NCBI GenBank assembly: GCA_018268935.1
Contig: JAFDVS010000097.1
Location: forward strand, 1-33,731
Source: Acidobacteriota bacterium
Lineage (GTDB): Bacteria; Acidobacteriota; Terriglobia; Bryobacterales; Bryobacteraceae
Direction: 5' to 3'
DNA length: 33,731 nt
Shown: positions 31,580 to 33,731 of the stretch, piece by piece
Layout of the letters: every line of letters starts with the position of its first letter
How positions within the stretch are numbered: position 1 is the first letter of the stretch
The notes under the pieces: generated by a model
What the model saw: only the letters and a program-made list of their open reading frames with translations
What the model was told of the DNA's origin: nothing
Databases searched by the model: none
Program-made: the position numbers and the translations under genes

Positions 31580-32908
31580 CTATTCCTCTCCACTCGCAAA
31601 GCTCGGCATCTGCCGCCGGTATCCACCGGTCTTGTAAGCACCATACAAGATCCCCGCAATCATCCAGATCCACCCGGCAATCTGCGCTGTGCGGCTCAGG
31701 CTGATCCACAGGTAGAAGCAGATCAGCACCCCAGCCACGCCCGGCACAAGCTGCATCCAGTGCTTCTCCGAAGAGCGCACCCAATAGCGCAGCACCGAAC
31801 TCAGATTCACCCCCATGAAGCCGATCAGCGCTCCGAAATTCAGCAGTTCCGCACCAAGCTGATAGCTCATCAGCAGCCCGCCAAAAGCGCACGTCAGGCC
31901 GATCAAAACCACGTTCCGCGCCGGCACTCTCGTTTTCGGATGCAATTGACCGAAAACAGATTTCGGGATCGTATTGTCGCGCCCCATCCCATAGAGCAGC
32001 CGCGCCCCGGCCAGTTGCGCTCCGCTGCCTGACCCGACGGTGGCCACCACCAGCGTCCACGTGATGACGTAGAACAGCGCCTCGCCGCCGGCGCGCCGCG
32101 CCACATGCATATAAGCCGTATCGTTGTTCGGAAACGCCTCCACCCCCGGCCACACCAACTGCGCTACATACACCTCAATCGCCGAGAGCGCTCCGATAAT
32201 CAGACACACATACACCGTAGCCAGCAGAATGTTTCGCCGTGGATTCTGCACCTCCTCCGACAATGTCGAGATGGCATCGAATCCGATGTACGTCAACACA
32301 GCGACCGAGGTCGCCGTCGAGATCGAGCTCCACGAGAAGGTCGCCGGATCGTAGAATGGCCGCGTCCATCCCACTTCCGGCTGCGCCAACACATACCGCA
32401 TCGACGCAGCGATCATCCACAAAATCACCAGGCCCATCGCCACCGACAGAACCTGGTTGGTGCGTGCCGTCGCCTGAATCCCCCGCAAGTTCATTGCCGT
32501 AAACAATCCCGCGAAGAAGAACACCGCCACCCACTGCGGCATGGCCGGAAAGAAGTCGTGAAAGGCGCTGGCGCACCAGATGGTGCAGATCAGCGGGTTC
32601 ACCACATAGTCGAGCAGCATGCTCCATCCGGTGAGATAGCCCAACACCGGATGCACTTCCTGCCCGACATAGGTGTATGCCGAGCCTGCCGCCGGATAGG
32701 CCCGCGCCATGCGCCCATAGCTGATGGCCGTGCACAGCATCGCCACCATCGCCACCAACACGGTGGTCACCACATGCCCCTTGCCCACCACGTGGATCGC
32801 GCCATAAGGAGGCATCGGAGCAGTGGGCTGAATCATGATGATCCCCATCACGATCAACTGCCCTAACGTAAGAGAACGGCGAAGATGCACTTCCTGCGTC
32901 GCGGCCAT
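31580..32908 (-). CDS. APC-superfamily amino acid/polyamine permease
   Basis: 442 aa from the ATG at 32908, with about 12 membrane helices. The N-terminal LTLGQLIVMGIIMIQPTAPMPPYGAI followed by ARAYPAAGSAYTYVGQ matches the APC family, closest in feel to putrescine/amino-acid importers. FDAISTLSEEVQNPRRNI is the conserved loop after helix 6. The substrate cannot be fixed from sequence. It ends 3 bp from the convergent VWFA gene and starts 68 bp from the divergent groEL paralogue. The Shine-Dalgarno sequence is weak. Confidence 0.9.
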   Translation of the reverse strand: MAATQEVHLRRSLTLGQLIVMGIIMIQPTAPMPPYGAIHVVGKGHVVTTVLVAMVAMLCTAISYGRMARAYPAAGSAYTYVGQEVHPVLGYLTGWSMLLDYVVNPLICTIWCASAFHDFFPAMPQWVAVFFFAGLFTAMNLRGIQATARTNQVLSVAMGLVILWMIAASMRYVLAQPEVGWTRPFYDPATFSWSSISTATSVAVLTYIGFDAISTLSEEVQNPRRNILLATVYVCLIIGALSAIEVYVAQLVWPGVEAFPNNDTAYMHVARRAGGEALFYVITWTLVVATVGSGSGAQLAGARLLYGMGRDNTIPKSVFGQLHPKTRVPARNVVLIGLTCAFGGLLMSYQLGAELLNFGALIGFMGVNLSSVLRYWVRSSEKHWMQLVPGVAGVLICFYLWISLSRTAQIAGWIWMIAGILYGAYKTGGYRRQMPSFASGEE

Positions 32909-32952
32909 AGTTCTGCTTATTGTGGCATGGACGTAAGCCTTACTTTGGTGCT

Positions 32953-32982
32953 CGGCATGCACACAAAACAAGTGCTATGCCG
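32953..32982 (+). promoter_or_regulatory. CIRCE-like inverted repeat over the groEL start codon
   Basis: CGGCATGCAC (32953-32962) and GTGCTATGCCG (32972-32982) form a 10-bp inverted repeat with one bulged T and a 9-nt loop. The right side, aAGTGCTAt, matches 7 of 9 positions of the CIRCE right arm GAGTGCTAA. The left side, placed at the CIRCE distance, matches 5 of 9. CIRCE is the HrcA operator of chaperonin genes. This degenerate copy covers the ATG and in RNA would hide it. Confidence 0.4.
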
Positions 32983-33731
32983 GCAAAACAACTACTCTTC
33001 CGTTCGAACGCCCGCGAAGCGTTGCTGCACGGAGCGGCTACGGTTGCCGATGCCGTGCGAGTCACCCTCGGACCGAAGTCCAAATGCGTGCTCATCGAAA
33101 AACGCTTCGGCCACCCCCTTGTGTGTAACGACGGAGTGACCATTGCCAAAGAGATTGACCTCAAGGATCCGGTGGAAAACCTCGGCGCGCGGATGATCCG
33201 CGAAGCCGCCGAGCGCACCGGATCGGCCGTCGGCGACGGCACCAGCACTGCCACCGTGCTGGCCTATGCCCTCTATGCCGACGGCATCCGTAACGTTGCG
33301 GCAGGCGCCAGCGCCATCGAGTTGAAGCATGGACTCGACCGCGGGCTGAAGGCCGCCGTCGACAGCCTCAAGGCCATCTCCCGTCCGGTGCGCGATCCGC
33401 ACGAGCAGGAGCAGGTGGCCACCGTCTCGGCTCACAATGACCCGTCTATCGGCCAACTGGTGGCCAACGCCGTGGCCAAAGTGGGCTCGGAAGGCGTCAT
33501 CACGGTGGAAGAGGCCAAGACCACGGAAACCGTAGTGGACGTAGTGGAAGGAATGCAGTTCGACCGCGGCTTCCTCTCCCCTTACTTCGTCACCAACCCG
33601 GAGGAGATGGAAGCGGTGCTCGAAGACCCGCTCGTGCTGCTGCACGAGAAGAAAATCGCCAACATGAAAGACCTCCTGCCGCTGCTCGAAGAAGTCGTGC
33701 GGCAGGGGCGTCCGCTGCTGATCGTGGCCGA
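32977..33731 (+). CDS. groEL: GroEL chaperonin paralogue, 5' part, runs off the window
   Basis: 251 codons are present with no stop; the gene continues beyond 33731. The only in-frame start is the ATG at 32977. Clear GroEL motifs are ADAVRVTLGPK, DGVTIAKEI, the ATP-site loop GDGTSTATVLAYAL and NVAAGASAIELKHGLDRG. Differences from the classical protein include GPKSKC for GPKGRN and HPLVCNDG for the usual APTITKDG. No groES lies upstream, and the neighbour is a divergent permease, so this is probably a second, stand-alone chaperonin copy rather than the housekeeping groESL. The Shine-Dalgarno sequence is poor and the start is covered by an inverted repeat. Confidence 0.92.
   Translation, partial: MPAKQLLFRSNAREALLHGAATVADAVRVTLGPKSKCVLIEKRFGHPLVCNDGVTIAKEIDLKDPVENLGARMIREAAERTGSAVGDGTSTATVLAYALYADGIRNVAAGASAIELKHGLDRGLKAAVDSLKAISRPVRDPHEQEQVATVSAHNDPSIGQLVANAVAKVGSEGVITVEEAKTTETVVDVVEGMQFDRGFLSPYFVTNPEEMEAVLEDPLVLLHEKKIANMKDLLPLLEEVVRQGRPLLIVA

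Overview
The window is high-GC DNA that reads best as an Acidobacteriota chromosome of the Solibacter/Bryobacter type. The evidence is family content: an orphan MacB/FtsX double permease of the acidobacterial ADOP type, a VWFA-related protein of the acidobacterial TIGR03436 type, a carboxypeptidase-regulatory-domain TonB receptor-like barrel, and strongly C-ending codon use with many 4-bp start/stop overlaps. The assignment is inference from protein families, not a database match.

Region 1 (1-11256) is a respiratory and redox-sensing module. Two divergent transcription units share about 300 bp that carries a good -24/-12 (sigma-54) promoter in each direction. Leftward run two multiheme cytochrome c / cytochrome b fusion proteins with 9 and 19 CxxCH motifs. 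The 19-heme domain is an internal duplication with a 245-residue period. Rightward run a membrane-anchored GcvH-like protein, a four-cluster ferredoxin, a NrfD/HybB-type membrane subunit, a sensor kinase with a periplasmic heme c motif, an NtrC-type sigma-54 activator and an archaemetzincin protease. The natural reading is a heme-sensing two-component system that switches on its own quinone-linked electron-transfer chain. No catalytic subunit is present. A decayed ParD-like antitoxin and a REP-like double hairpin sit at the left edge.

Region 2 (11247-17537) holds the ADOP permease, a newly recognised 40-codon secreted peptide gene with its own terminator, and a small periplasmic operon. The operon's middle gene is a thioredoxin-heme-PDZ protein interrupted by an in-frame TGA exactly at the second cysteine of the CxxC site, followed by a SECIS-like hairpin. 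I read it as a CxxU selenoprotein. A DsbD-alpha-like protein follows it with a 4-bp overlap. An exported amidohydrolase lies convergently.

Region 3 (17607-20662) is a two-gene signalling pair: a cyclic-nucleotide-domain histidine kinase, and a receiver domain fused to a cysteine-less glutaredoxin-like domain and a cysteine-less thioredoxin-reductase domain.

Region 4 (20860-26057) is leftward: an MFS exporter, then a tight operon of PilZ, DUF2252, two half-size ChrA proteins and an endonuclease/exonuclease/phosphatase-fold protein.

Region 5 (26257-33731) holds a PGPGW membrane protein, a plug-less TonB-receptor-like barrel and a VWFA protein in one overlapping rightward operon, a leftward APC-family permease, and the first 251 codons of a groEL paralogue that runs off the window. 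I saw no tRNA, rRNA, CRISPR array or insertion sequence.
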